From: Halomonas sp. GFAJ-1
Lineage (GTDB): Bacteria > Pseudomonadota > Gammaproteobacteria > Pseudomonadales > Halomonadaceae
Reading direction: 5' to 3'
Assembly (NCBI GenBank): GCA_002966495.1
Contig: CP016490.1
Span: 3,286,001 to 3,350,000, forward strand
DNA: 64,000 nt
A model generated the notes under the pieces. It was given only the letters and a program-made list of their open reading frames with translations, was not told where the DNA came from and made no database searches. The translations under genes and the position numbers were made by a program. Below are positions 8,514 to 17,938 of the stretch, one piece after another. How positions within the stretch are numbered: position 1 is the stretch's first letter; each line of letters starts with the position of its first letter.

Positions 8514-9299
8514 TCAATCGGCGAAATCGTCGTCACCAAACTCAAAATCGTCCATGGCGAAAGGGTCATCACCTAATTCGCCATCGTTAATCAAGAATTG
8601 ACGGCGCTGCAAATAAGCATCGCGAATAAATCGGTAGCGATCTCCACGAATAAGCTCTTCTTGGTCTAATAGACCTGCGCGGATATCCACAATATTAAGC
8701 GCCAATAAGCTAACCTCTACAACATCATCCTCTATATACAACAACGGATTAGTCGCTATATCAGCGGGTAGACCTGCAGTGTCCCTTAACGTACTGGGGC
8801 CTAACAGCGGCAGCATTAAGTAACGCGAATCTTCCCACCCCCACACCGCCAGCGTTTGGCCGAAGTCTTCTTGATCAGCGGTAATTTGCATGTGAGTTGC
8901 GTAATCCAACAAACCACCTACACCAAACGTTGAATTAATCAAAAACCGTGAGGTAGCTAAACCAGCATTAGCGGGCTTGCCCTGTAAGAGACTGTTAATC
9001 GCGGTACGCACTTCCCCCAGGTTGGAGAAAAAATTACCTACCCCTGTTTGCACCGGTTCAGGCGTGACATTGCGATAACCTGTCGCCACCGGCTTGAGCG
9101 CATAGCGATCCAGCACGTCGTTAAAGGCAAATACACGACGATTAAAGCCTTCCCATGGGTCTTCTGGATGGGCTTCCTCTGCCATAGTTGCGCTGGTACT
9201 GGCGCAACCCCCCATGCCTAGCGTGGCTAGCAGCAATATAGGCAGCAATCCCTGTCGCACGCGGCTACCAGGCGCTTGCTTGGCTAACAACCTCAGCAT
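8514..9299 (-). CDS. mlaA: MlaA (VacJ) outer-membrane lipoprotein
   Basis: A 261-residue lipoprotein with a signal peptide and lipobox ending in Cys32 (LGMGGCAS). The MlaA core starts at DPWEGFNRRVFAFND and includes INSLLQGKPANA, RFLINSTFGVGGLLD and WGWEDSRYLMLPLLGPST. MlaA sits in the inner leaflet of the outer membrane and removes mislocalised phospholipids for return by MlaC and MlaFEDB. The C-terminus is unusually acidic (DDPFAMDDFEFGDDDFAD). It is the first gene of a leftward operon with the PP2C and STAS genes, 8 nt before the PP2C start; the other mla genes are not in the window. Confidence 0.93.
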   Translation of the reverse strand: MLRLLAKQAPGSRVRQGLLPILLLATLGMGGCASTSATMAEEAHPEDPWEGFNRRVFAFNDVLDRYALKPVATGYRNVTPEPVQTGVGNFFSNLGEVRTAINSLLQGKPANAGLATSRFLINSTFGVGGLLDYATHMQITADQEDFGQTLAVWGWEDSRYLMLPLLGPSTLRDTAGLPADIATNPLLYIEDDVVEVSLLALNIVDIRAGLLDQEELIRGDRYRFIRDAYLQRRQFLINDGELGDDPFAMDDFEFGDDDFAD

Positions 9300-9398
9300 G
9301 ATAATTCCTCTCTCAACGTTTTAACGCCCCTTTTGTCACCGCTCTTTCTCGAGCCTTTTTACTAACACCTCTACGACGAAGCGTGAGCCTATAGGCGA

Positions 9399-10520
9399 TT
9401 ACTGGCGGCGAATAACCACGCTACCGGCGCTGTAGCCTGCACCAAACGAACAAATAACGCCAATATCACCGGATGCAAAGTTGTCGCGATGAAGGTGAAA
9501 GGCAATGATCGAACCTGCCGAACTGGTATTTGCGTAACGATCCAGAATGATTGGCGCTTGCTCTTCGCTGGGATCCCGACCCAGCACTTTTCGCGCAATG
9601 AGGTCGTTCATATGGCGATTAGCCTGATGTAACCACATTCGCGTTAAGTCGCTGCCAGCAAGTTCTAACGAAGCCAGATGATCAGTGATTAACTGCGCCA
9701 CCATCGGGCAGACCTCTCTGAATACCCGTCGGCCCTCTTGTACAAACAGCTTATCTAGAGCCAATGGGTCACTATCGGTAATGCGGTTCAAAAAGCCAGC
9801 GTTGTTACGGATGGCGTTCGAGAACTTGGTTACTAGCCGAGTACCGAGAATTTCATAGCGCAGCTCAGCTACTGCACTTGCACTATGTTCCAGCACCATT
9901 GCAGTACACGCATCGCCAAAAATAAAGTGGCTATCACGGTCTGTGAAATTTAGATGCGCTGAGCAAATTTCAGGATTAACCACCAGGGCTCGTTTGACGC
10001 TGCCAGAGGCAATTGCATTGGCTGCCATTTCAAGCGCAAACGTAGCTGAGCTGCAGGCGACATTCATATCAAAGCCATAGCCACTCGTGCCTAATGCTTG
10101 CTGAACCTCTACCGCCACCGCCGGGTAGGCACGCTCTAGATTAGAGCACGCAACAATGACCAGTTCGATATCACTTGGCGTCACTTGGGCTGCCGCCAAT
10201 GCTTGGCGCGCTGCATTAGTCGCCATCTCGCACTGAATTGATGACTCGTCATTATTACGTTGAGGCAGTTTAGGCCGCATACGCTCAGGGTCAAGAATAC
10301 CGGAGGCGTCTAACACATAGCGGCTTTTAATGCCGGATGCTTTTTCAATAAACTCGCTACTGGAGTGGGCTAGCGGCGGCTGCTCCCCACGCGCAATGGC
10401 ATCAGCATTATGAGTATTCTGGTTATCTACCCAGGCATTAAATGCGGCGACCAGCGCCTCATTATCAATGGCGTGTTCCGGCGTATAAAGCCCTGTACCG
10501 GTTATCACCACATTTGTCAT
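9399..10520 (-). CDS. Beta-ketoacyl-ACP synthase III family protein (PA3286-like)
   Basis: A 373-residue thiolase-fold condensing enzyme. The catalytic triad is visible: Cys in NVACSSATF, His in WLHQANRHMND and Asn in YANTSSAGS. It differs from housekeeping FabH (about 317 residues) by an N-terminal insertion of about 40 residues (FNAWVDNQNTHNADAIARG). As I remember it, Pseudomonas aeruginosa PA3286 has the same layout and is reported to feed a beta-oxidation intermediate into fatty acid synthesis. Substrate specificity is therefore inferred. It lies just upstream of mlaA on the same strand, with a 99-nt gap. Confidence 0.85.
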   Translation of the reverse strand: MTNVVITGTGLYTPEHAIDNEALVAAFNAWVDNQNTHNADAIARGEQPPLAHSSSEFIEKASGIKSRYVLDASGILDPERMRPKLPQRNNDESSIQCEMATNAARQALAAAQVTPSDIELVIVACSNLERAYPAVAVEVQQALGTSGYGFDMNVACSSATFALEMAANAIASGSVKRALVVNPEICSAHLNFTDRDSHFIFGDACTAMVLEHSASAVAELRYEILGTRLVTKFSNAIRNNAGFLNRITDSDPLALDKLFVQEGRRVFREVCPMVAQLITDHLASLELAGSDLTRMWLHQANRHMNDLIARKVLGRDPSEEQAPIILDRYANTSSAGSIIAFHLHRDNFASGDIGVICSFGAGYSAGSVVIRRQ

Positions 10521-10627
10521 GCAACTCTCCTTAAAGCAGCCTGCGATCTCTGGCTGTCGGCGACCGTAAGCGCAAGCTTACTAGTATATTACTGTGTGCG
10601 TAAAAAGCGCGCTGTACCAGCCGGGTT

Positions 10628-13600
10628 CTAAACGCTAGTTATCTCTTCCCAGCGTTTTTCAAGACGCTTTACTGATACCGGTAGTTTAGTGCCCAACTGC
10701 TGAGCAAATAACGAGACCCTAAGCTCTTGAATCCACCAGCCAAACGCCACTAGCGCTGGGTCTTCTACGTCGCCCCGGCGCTCGCTTTTGCGACGCGCGT
10801 CAAAACGCGCTTCTAGTGCTTGGACATCGTGCATCATCATTTGGTCGCGTCCGCGTTCACGGGCTGCTTTTTCGAGTCGAATTAGCGCAGCTTCCGTATA
10901 ACGCGGGTACTCTACAAGCCACTCGCCCGAATCACGAATGAAGCCAGGATAAACCAACCGTTGCATCTGAGTGCTAACATCACTGTAGACCAGCGCTAAC
11001 GCGAAGTTTAGCTTGCCTTTGAGCACTTTACTCACCGCCAGATGGCCCTTTAGAGCAGCCTCCACTGTTTTAAGAAGCGCGCCTGCATGGTCGAGAAGCA
11101 CTGCGTCAGTCGCGTTTAAACGCTCTTCAAGGGCACTGGCTGAACGGGGCAAGGGGTGCTGCGCCACCACCTGAGTAAAAACCGCCAGCAGTAGATCATC
11201 GATTAAGGCTTGCTTGCTACCCACTTTGGCAAATAGCAGTGCGCATTTCTCCACATCCGGCAAGCGCTTAATAGCCTTTACCTGCTCCGGCCGGTTCGCG
11301 ATTGCCAGCCGGGCAACACCTTCTTGGTGGGCCGCTGCCGCTTTCGCAGGGTGGTCGAAAAGCGCTACCCTGAAGTCCTCATCGGCTGCCACTAATGCTG
11401 GATAGGCTTCAACACGAATACCTGCCTGGGTAGTCACTCGTGATTCGGGCAGTGGCTCGTCAGGCAAGCCGTCCAGCGCTGGCGCTTGGCTGGCTTGTTC
11501 TGAGAGCGCTTGAGCACCCGCGCTAGCCGCAGCTTCAAAGCGTTTTTCAAGCGCTCGCAGGTCGCGCCCCTGGCCCAACAACTCGCCTGAGTGATCTACC
11601 ACACGTACATTCATTATTAGGTGTGGCTCAAGTAAGTCTAACCGCCAATCATCGGCATGCACCCGGGTACCGGAGCGCCGTCGAATAAACTCAGCCAGTG
11701 CTTCGGTTAGCGGGCGCTGGTCAGGCACCAGCATCTCCAGCGCGGCATCTACCCAATCGGGTATCGGTACGACTTGCCGTCGAATGCTTTTAGGTAGCGA
11801 CTTAAGCAGTGCAATACACTTTTCACGCAGTAACCCAGGCACCAGCCACTCTAAGGCGTGCACGGGTAACTGGGGCAGCATGGCAGCGGGTACAGTAATG
11901 GTGACTCCATCGTCATCAGCTTCAGGGTCGAAGTGGTAACTCACCGGGTAAGCCACCCCTGCCAGGATGAGATGATCCGGGTAGTGAGACTGCGTAATAT
12001 CTTCCGCTTGCCGCGCCTTAAGCGCCTCAATATCGAATTTCAGCAGCCCAGGGTCTTGGCGCTCGGCTTGCTTGCGCCAGTGTTCAAACCCTTTGCCGTT
12101 AACAACATCCTCTGGCAAGCGCTCATCATAAAACGCAAATAGCGTCTCTTCGTCCACTAGGATATCGCGACGACGGGCACGATCCTCCAGCGCCTCGACC
12201 TCCTCAATCAGTGCGCGGTTGTGGATGAAAAATTCGCCCTTGGTTTGAAACTCACCCTCTACCAGCGCCCGGCGTATAAACAACTCACGCGACTCCTGGG
12301 GGGCAATGGGGCCGTAATGCACTCGGCGGCGGGCCACAATGGGCAGCCCAAATAGGGCCACCTGCTCAAAGGCAACCACCTGTGCCCGCTTCATTTCCCA
12401 ATGGGGCTCGCTGTAGCTTCGCTTCACAAGGTGCTCGGCCTGGGGTTCAATCCAAAGCGGATCAATTTTAGCGACCGTGCGTGCAAATAGCTTGGTGGTT
12501 TCCACTAGCTCAAACGCCATCAACCACTTGGGCGTTTTCTTGGCAAGCCCGGAACCTGGGTGAATCATCAACTTGCGATTACGCGCCCCAAGGTATTCGC
12601 GGTTTTCTAACAAGGTAGCAACGTTAGATAACAGACCCGAAAGCAGTGTCTGGTGCAGCTTGCCAGACGTTTTACGGCGCATTTGCCGCGCCTGCTCTTC
12701 GCTTTCGTTCTCGTCATTGGGCAGCGGGGCAGGCACCTCGATATCCATATCACGCAGCAGTTGGCGCAGTTGCCGGAAGGTGTCATGCCATTCGCGCACA
12801 CGCAGGTAATTGATGTAGTGATCACGGCACCAACGGCGTAACTGGTTGCCGGAAAGCGCCTCTCGGGCACTCTCAATGCCGTGCCATAAGTTTAACAGCG
12901 CGACAAAATCAGAATCAGGGTCGTGCCAGCGCTGATGGGCTTGATCAGCGGCTTGGCGCTTATCCGCCGGGCGGTCGCGGGGGTCTTGGATAGCCAGCGC
13001 AGAGACAACAATCAGTACATCGCGCAGGCTGCCTCGCTCAGCACCCGCCAACACCATTCTCGCTAGCCGGGGGTCAATGGGCAGTTTGGCGAGTTTGCGC
13101 CCCAACGGGCTAAGGCGCTGCTGCTCGTCTACCGCGCCCAACTCAAACAACAGGCGAAAGCCATCCTTGATAAAACGACTATCTGGTGGGTCAACAAACG
13201 GAAAATCTTCAATATGGCCAAGCTTCAGCGCCAGCATTGATAGAATCACAGAGGCTAAGTTAGTGCGCTGAATTTCAGGGTCGGTAAACGCAGGCCGTGA
13301 GAGAAAATCCTCTTCATCGTAAAGCCGTATACAGGCCCCTTCAGCCACCCGCCCACAGCGCCCTTTACGTTGGTTGGCGCTGGCTTGGCTGATGGGTTCT
13401 ACAGGCAACCGCTGAATTTTTGACCGATAGCTATAGCGGCTGATACGGACTAAGCCAGGGTCGATCACATAGCGGATACCAGGCACCGTTAGCGAGGTTT
13501 CGGCCACGTTGGTCGCCAACACAATACGCCGCCCGCGATGAGGCGCGAACACTCGGTTCTGCTCTTCATTTGAGAGCCGCGCGTAGAGCGGCAATATTTC

Positions 13601-14656
13601 GGTGCCTTTTAAGTCGGCACGCCGCAAAGTATCGGCGGTCTCACGGATCTCCCGCTCGCCGGGTAGAAATACCAGCACATCGCGGGGGCCATGCAGCCAG
13701 CCTTTTTCACGCTCAATAACATCAATTTCTTGTACCGCGTGAAGTATGCCTTCTTGCAGCGTACGGTCCTCTTCATCCTCCTCATCCCGCACCAGCGGAC
13801 GGTAAAACACGTCGACAGGGAACGTTCGCCCGGAAACCTCCACCACAGGCGCCGGCGTAGCAGCACGACCTTCAGAGCTTGCAACCACGCTGCCAAAGTG
13901 AGCCGCAAAACGCGTTACATCAATGGTTGCAGAGGTGATGATGACTTTAAGATCAGGGCGCTGAGGCAGTAACCGTTTAAGATAACCGAGCAGAAAATCG
14001 ATGTTTAAGCTGCGCTCATGAGCCTCATCAATAATCAGCGTGTCGTAGCGCAGCAACAGTGGATCGTGCTGGGTTTCGGCTAACAAAATACCGTCGGTCA
14101 TCAGCTTAACCAGCGTATTGGGCGTGCTTTGGTCAGTAAAGCGCACCTGATAGCCCACCTGCTCACCCAGCGGTACGTTAAGTTCCTCTGCCAAACGAGT
14201 AGCAACACTGCGAGCAGCCAACCGACGTGGCTGCGTATGGCCAATTAACCCACGGCGACCACGCCCTAGTTCTAAACATATTTTAGGTAACTGGGTGGTT
14301 TTACCCGACCCCGTCTCCCCCGCCACTACCACCACTTGGTGGTCGCGAATGGCGTTGAGGATATCTTCCCGCCGCTCTACAACGGGCAGCTCGGCGGGGT
14401 AATTCAATACCACTGGCTGGGCTTCGCGCTGTTGAAATAGGAGTCTCGCCTTATCTAAATCCCGCTGTACATCATATAAACCACGGTCAATGGGCTTATT
14501 TTCCCGTAGCCGGCGCTTTAAACCAGCGACACGACGCTCGAGACGCTGGGCATCACGCAACATCAAATGGCTCAACGCCTCGTTTAGCGCGGTGAGTTGC
14601 TGGGCATCTGTGCGGGGGGAGTGCGTGTCGGTGGTCACGTTTGGCTTGGCTTCCAT
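10628..14656 (-). CDS. hrpA: ATP-dependent RNA helicase HrpA
   Basis: A DEAH-box RNA helicase of about 1342 residues (E. coli HrpA is 1300), implicated in mRNA processing and ribosome rescue. Motif I is GETGSGKTTQ (about 113-122), motif II DEAHERS (about 210), motif III SATID and motif VI QRKGRCGRV. The HrpA-type HA2, OB and DUF3418 C-terminal regions follow. The reading frame stays open to 14749, but the extra 31 codons run through a strong intrinsic terminator (14663-14694). The ATG at 14656, giving MEAKPNVTTD, is therefore preferred. No clear SD precedes it, so an internal GTG a few codons on is also possible. Confidence 0.9.
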   Translation of the reverse strand: MEAKPNVTTDTHSPRTDAQQLTALNEALSHLMLRDAQRLERRVAGLKRRLRENKPIDRGLYDVQRDLDKARLLFQQREAQPVVLNYPAELPVVERREDILNAIRDHQVVVVAGETGSGKTTQLPKICLELGRGRRGLIGHTQPRRLAARSVATRLAEELNVPLGEQVGYQVRFTDQSTPNTLVKLMTDGILLAETQHDPLLLRYDTLIIDEAHERSLNIDFLLGYLKRLLPQRPDLKVIITSATIDVTRFAAHFGSVVASSEGRAATPAPVVEVSGRTFPVDVFYRPLVRDEEDEEDRTLQEGILHAVQEIDVIEREKGWLHGPRDVLVFLPGEREIRETADTLRRADLKGTEILPLYARLSNEEQNRVFAPHRGRRIVLATNVAETSLTVPGIRYVIDPGLVRISRYSYRSKIQRLPVEPISQASANQRKGRCGRVAEGACIRLYDEEDFLSRPAFTDPEIQRTNLASVILSMLALKLGHIEDFPFVDPPDSRFIKDGFRLLFELGAVDEQQRLSPLGRKLAKLPIDPRLARMVLAGAERGSLRDVLIVVSALAIQDPRDRPADKRQAADQAHQRWHDPDSDFVALLNLWHGIESAREALSGNQLRRWCRDHYINYLRVREWHDTFRQLRQLLRDMDIEVPAPLPNDENESEEQARQMRRKTSGKLHQTLLSGLLSNVATLLENREYLGARNRKLMIHPGSGLAKKTPKWLMAFELVETTKLFARTVAKIDPLWIEPQAEHLVKRSYSEPHWEMKRAQVVAFEQVALFGLPIVARRRVHYGPIAPQESRELFIRRALVEGEFQTKGEFFIHNRALIEEVEALEDRARRRDILVDEETLFAFYDERLPEDVVNGKGFEHWRKQAERQDPGLLKFDIEALKARQAEDITQSHYPDHLILAGVAYPVSYHFDPEADDDGVTITVPAAMLPQLPVHALEWLVPGLLREKCIALLKSLPKSIRRQVVPIPDWVDAALEMLVPDQRPLTEALAEFIRRRSGTRVHADDWRLDLLEPHLIMNVRVVDHSGELLGQGRDLRALEKRFEAAASAGAQALSEQASQAPALDGLPDEPLPESRVTTQAGIRVEAYPALVAADEDFRVALFDHPAKAAAAHQEGVARLAIANRPEQVKAIKRLPDVEKCALLFAKVGSKQALIDDLLLAVFTQVVAQHPLPRSASALEERLNATDAVLLDHAGALLKTVEAALKGHLAVSKVLKGKLNFALALVYSDVSTQMQRLVYPGFIRDSGEWLVEYPRYTEAALIRLEKAARERGRDQMMMHDVQALEARFDARRKSERRGDVEDPALVAFGWWIQELRVSLFAQQLGTKLPVSVKRLEKRWEEITSV

Positions 14657-14662
14657 CACATT

Positions 14663-14694
14663 AAAAAAATCGGCCCACTCTTTGAGTAGGCCGA
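14663..14694 (-). terminator. Intrinsic terminator after fadD, abutting the hrpA start
   Basis: On the minus strand an 11-bp stem (TCGGCCTACTC / GAGTGGGCCGA, one G-T wobble) with an AAA loop is followed by seven T residues. It lies about 70 nt after the fadD stop and ends 6 nt before the hrpA ATG. Confidence 0.9.
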
Positions 14695-14766
14695 CTATTG
14701 TAACGCCTTCAGCAACGTGACGCCTAACAGCGGCTGCGCACGCGCTCATTACAAGCTTAACAGCGG

Positions 14767-16437
14767 TTAGCTTGCATTGGTTTCCTCATCCCGCAACTGA
14801 CGACGCAGTACTTTACCCACGTTGGTTTTGGGTAACTCATCACGGAACTCAACGTACTTTGGTACTTTGTAGCCGGTCAGCTCTTTCTTACACCAGCTAC
14901 GCAGGGTTTCCGCATCGAGTTGACTATTTTTCGAAACGACGAATAACTTGATTGCTTCGCCGGCGTTCTCATCGGGCACCCCTACCGCGGCGGTTTCTAG
15001 CACATCGGGATGAGCAGCAACGACGTCTTCGATTTCATTAGGGTAGACATTGAAACCTGAGACGAGAATCATATCTTTTTTGCGGTCGACAATGCGGATG
15101 TAACCATCCTCTTGAAGGACGGCGATGTCACCCGTGTGGAACCAGCCATCTTCATCAATTGAATTGCGCGTCTCTTCCTCGCGTTGCCAATAGCCTTTCA
15201 TTACCTGAGGGCCTTGAACGCAAAGCTCGCCTGGCTCACCTAGTGCGACCTCATTGCCATCGGCATCCACCGCTTTCACCGATGTGCCAGCCACAGGCTT
15301 ACCGATACTCCCCAACTGAATAGCATTCGTTGGGTTAAAGCTCACGATGGGTGATGTTTCTGTTAATCCATAGCCTTCTGCAATTGGGCAACCGGTGGTT
15401 TCTTCCCACCGCTGGGCAGCCGCCTTTGTCAGCGCCATACCGCCTGAAATAGTCAGCTTGAGCTTGGAAAAGTCTAACTGCTTAAAGTCATCCCGATTAC
15501 ACAGCGCATTGAACAACGTGTTCAAACCGATAAACCCGGTAAAGGGCAACCCTTTCAACTCTTTAACAAAACTAGGCAGGTCGCGGGGGTTAGTAATCAG
15601 CAGCGAATGATTACCGGTTTCCATTAGGAACAAGCAGTTAACAGTAAAGGTGTAGATGTGATAGACCGGCAGCGGTGCCACGACAAGCTCTTCACCGTCC
15701 GTAAGATGCTCACCAATGGCCGTGCGTGCCTGGAGCATATTCGCGATAAGATTGCAGTGAGTCAGCATCGCGCCTTTGGGCATGCCCGTCGTACCACCGG
15801 TGTACTGAAGTGCGGCCAAATCATTCTGAGTGCGGCTTACGTCAATGTGGCTGAGAGAGGCGCCTTTTTTCAGAGCATCGCGGAAGCCAATAGCGCTGGG
15901 TATCGAGTAGGCAGGCACCATTTTCTTAACGTGCTTAACCACGGCGTTGATTAGCCAGCGCTTGGGCACATCATGGAGATCTGCAAGCTGAGTTACCAAC
16001 ACGTGCTTGATATCGGTCTTATCGAGCACCTTCTCCAGTTTATCAGCCATATTGGCCAAAATAACAATGGCCTTGGCGTTGGAGTCTTTAAATTGGTGCG
16101 CCATTTCCCGCTCAGTGTAAAGCGGGTTGGTATTAACAACGACTAAACCTGCTCTCAGTGCACCAAATACAGCCACAGGGAACTGGAGAACGTTAGGCAG
16201 TTGAATGGCAATCCGGTCGCCAGGCTCAAGGTCCGTTTCATGCTGCAACCATGCAGCAAAGTCCGCCGAAAGGCGATCAAGGTCGGCAAAAGTGAGCGTT
16301 TTTCCCATGCAGGTAAACGCCGGCTTGTCTTTAAAGCGCTTTACCGCCGTATGAAAAACGTCAGTGACTGAATCATATTGATCCAACCCTTCAAGCGCTG
16401 GGCCACGTAAAATGGGGGCGTTGGCGTATTCGCTCAT
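14767..16437 (-). CDS. fadD: Long-chain-fatty-acid--CoA ligase
   Basis: A 556-residue ANL-family adenylating enzyme that activates fatty acids to acyl-CoA with ATP, close in length to E. coli FadD (561). The P-loop signature YTGGTTGMPKGAM is at about 212-224, the A5-type motif EGYGLTETSP lies mid-protein, and the A7/A8 hinge region is GWFHTGDIA...DRKKDMILVSGFNVYP. The catalytic lysine is near the C-terminus in LPKTNVGKVLRR. It is a single gene ending at a strong terminator. I saw no FadR-type operator upstream. Confidence 0.92.
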   Translation of the reverse strand: MSEYANAPILRGPALEGLDQYDSVTDVFHTAVKRFKDKPAFTCMGKTLTFADLDRLSADFAAWLQHETDLEPGDRIAIQLPNVLQFPVAVFGALRAGLVVVNTNPLYTEREMAHQFKDSNAKAIVILANMADKLEKVLDKTDIKHVLVTQLADLHDVPKRWLINAVVKHVKKMVPAYSIPSAIGFRDALKKGASLSHIDVSRTQNDLAALQYTGGTTGMPKGAMLTHCNLIANMLQARTAIGEHLTDGEELVVAPLPVYHIYTFTVNCLFLMETGNHSLLITNPRDLPSFVKELKGLPFTGFIGLNTLFNALCNRDDFKQLDFSKLKLTISGGMALTKAAAQRWEETTGCPIAEGYGLTETSPIVSFNPTNAIQLGSIGKPVAGTSVKAVDADGNEVALGEPGELCVQGPQVMKGYWQREEETRNSIDEDGWFHTGDIAVLQEDGYIRIVDRKKDMILVSGFNVYPNEIEDVVAAHPDVLETAAVGVPDENAGEAIKLFVVSKNSQLDAETLRSWCKKELTGYKVPKYVEFRDELPKTNVGKVLRRQLRDEETNAS

Positions 16438-16640
16438 GGGGCAATCTCCGCTATCCGTGTCGATGGTATAACCGACCTTGTTATTGTCGCGAGGTCAAAG
16501 GGCCAACGATATACGACGAGCACCCCGCTGTAAAACGATCGATTGAAACTTACGTTTCAACTTTAGCTTATAGCCCTGTGCGTTAATCAGCAGCGCGGCC
16601 ACTGATTTATCTGCTATTACTACTGTAGCGATTGTTACAG

Positions 16641-17420
16641 TTATGGACAGTAACGAGCTTGAATTTCTCCTTCTCGCCAAACCAAAAGCTCGCCTGGCAA
16701 CATCCGCTCCCACGCTTCATTTTGGGTCAGCGGCTCAGTCGCCATCACTGATACAACATCATTTGGGGTGGTGTGCTCAATAAAGTTTACGGTGATTTCC
16801 GCATCAGAAAGCTCCGCTTCTCCAAAGGGCGCACGGCGAGTGATGTGAGCAAGTTTTGTTGAGCAGTAACAGTAAAGATAGGCGCCGTCAGAAAGCAGCA
16901 AATTAAATACACCTAACCCGCGAAGCTGCTCGCAGAGCATATGTAAACGCTCCCAAACACGCTCAGCGGCTGCCGGTGGCGTAGGAAAAGCGCGTCGCAA
17001 CTCCCCCATTAGCCAGCAAAAAGCATGTTCGCTGTCGGTCGTACCGACAGGGGTATAAACGCCCAAAGGTAGCTGCTGCCAATCGTTTAACTGCCCATTA
17101 TGGGCGTAGCACCAGGGGCGCCCCCACATTTCCCGGGTAAAGGGGTGGGTGTTAGCAAGGCGTACGCCACCCACGTTAGCCTGGCGAATATGGCTGATCA
17201 CCACATTAGATTTGATGGGGTAATCACAAATTAATCGGGCAATGGGTGAATCCACAGAAGGGTGTGGGTCTCGAAATTCGCGATACCCTCCCTCCTCGTA
17301 GAACGCTATACCCCAACCGTCACGGTGGGGGCCGGTGCCCCCACCACGGTGTAAAAAACCTGAAAAGCTAAAGCAGATATCCGTGGGAACGTTGGCGCTC
17401 ATGCCCAGCAACTCACACAT
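16641..17420 (-). CDS. Class II glutamine amidotransferase, YafJ type
   Basis: A 259-residue protein of the stand-alone Ntn-hydrolase amidotransferase family. The nucleophile Cys2 follows the initiator Met (MCELLGMS). Family motifs include DGWGIAFYEEGG, SHIRQANVGG, NTHPF and YAHNGQLN. Family members have a glutaminase-type fold, but a specific acceptor reaction has not been established for YafJ. The gene follows the small membrane protein gene by about 30 nt on the same strand and may be co-transcribed with it. Confidence 0.85.
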   Translation of the reverse strand: MCELLGMSANVPTDICFSFSGFLHRGGGTGPHRDGWGIAFYEEGGYREFRDPHPSVDSPIARLICDYPIKSNVVISHIRQANVGGVRLANTHPFTREMWGRPWCYAHNGQLNDWQQLPLGVYTPVGTTDSEHAFCWLMGELRRAFPTPPAAAERVWERLHMLCEQLRGLGVFNLLLSDGAYLYCYCSTKLAHITRRAPFGEAELSDAEITVNFIEHTTPNDVVSVMATEPLTQNEAWERMLPGELLVWREGEIQARYCP

Positions 17421-17450
17421 TAAGAGGCTCCTTGAGGGCCGGGCCGGCCA

Positions 17451-17876
17451 TTAGTTAATCACCGGTTCGCGGCGGCGGTTAGGCATAGGGTCCTCTTCCA
17501 CCTCACGCGACTGTGGGGCTTCATCAATATTGTGTGGGCGACGCCACCACCAAAGCGCTATGCCCACACAAGCGCCCAGCGCCATACCTAAAATCAACCA
17601 TAAAAGCCCACCACGCAGCCCTGCGGCGCTACCTTCTAAAACGCCCACCGCCGAGACCATTGCCGCTGGGGCCAAGCCCGTGTAGAACTCGCCCTCTTCA
17701 ACCAACGGCAAACGAAAGCTGGCAGGCATCCACATTGCACCCGCCACTATCCATGTCAACACTAACCGCGGCAGGCGCGGCAACCACGCTAATGCAAAGT
17801 ACACGGCTACAAGTACCAGCAGTGAAAGGCCGTAATAACTTAGCCACATCAGTGACATTGAGTTCGCAAACAGCAT
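17451..17876 (-). CDS. Uncharacterised small membrane protein
   Basis: A 141-residue protein I do not recognise. It has three hydrophobic segments: WLSYYGLSLLVLVAVYFALA, a second around LVLTWIVAGAMW, and a third GLLWLILGMALGACVGIALWWW. A charged cytoplasmic-type tail follows (RRPHNIDEAPQSREVEEDP). The ATG at 17876 is chosen because AGGGG sits 4 nt upstream; an ATG four codons earlier overlaps that RBS. It is upstream of the YafJ-type amidotransferase and divergent from the oligopeptidase gene. No function is assigned. Confidence 0.7.
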   Translation of the reverse strand: MLFANSMSLMWLSYYGLSLLVLVAVYFALAWLPRLPRLVLTWIVAGAMWMPASFRLPLVEEGEFYTGLAPAAMVSAVGVLEGSAAGLRGGLLWLILGMALGACVGIALWWWRRPHNIDEAPQSREVEEDPMPNRRREPVIN

Positions 17877-17938
17877 AATACCCCTCATGTGGGTGGACTC
17901 ACCCGACGTTGATTTCCCGTTATGGTACCTATCAATTT

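Noticed and set aside
10530..10627. Short GCTG-GTA-CAGC hairpin with TTTTT as hrpA terminator.
   Set aside because: Stem of only four to five pairs; too weak to call.
16495..16713. 72-codon open frame near the end of the YafJ-type gene (minus strand).
   Set aside because: Overlaps the amidotransferase C-terminus in another frame, has no RBS, and basic low-complexity content.
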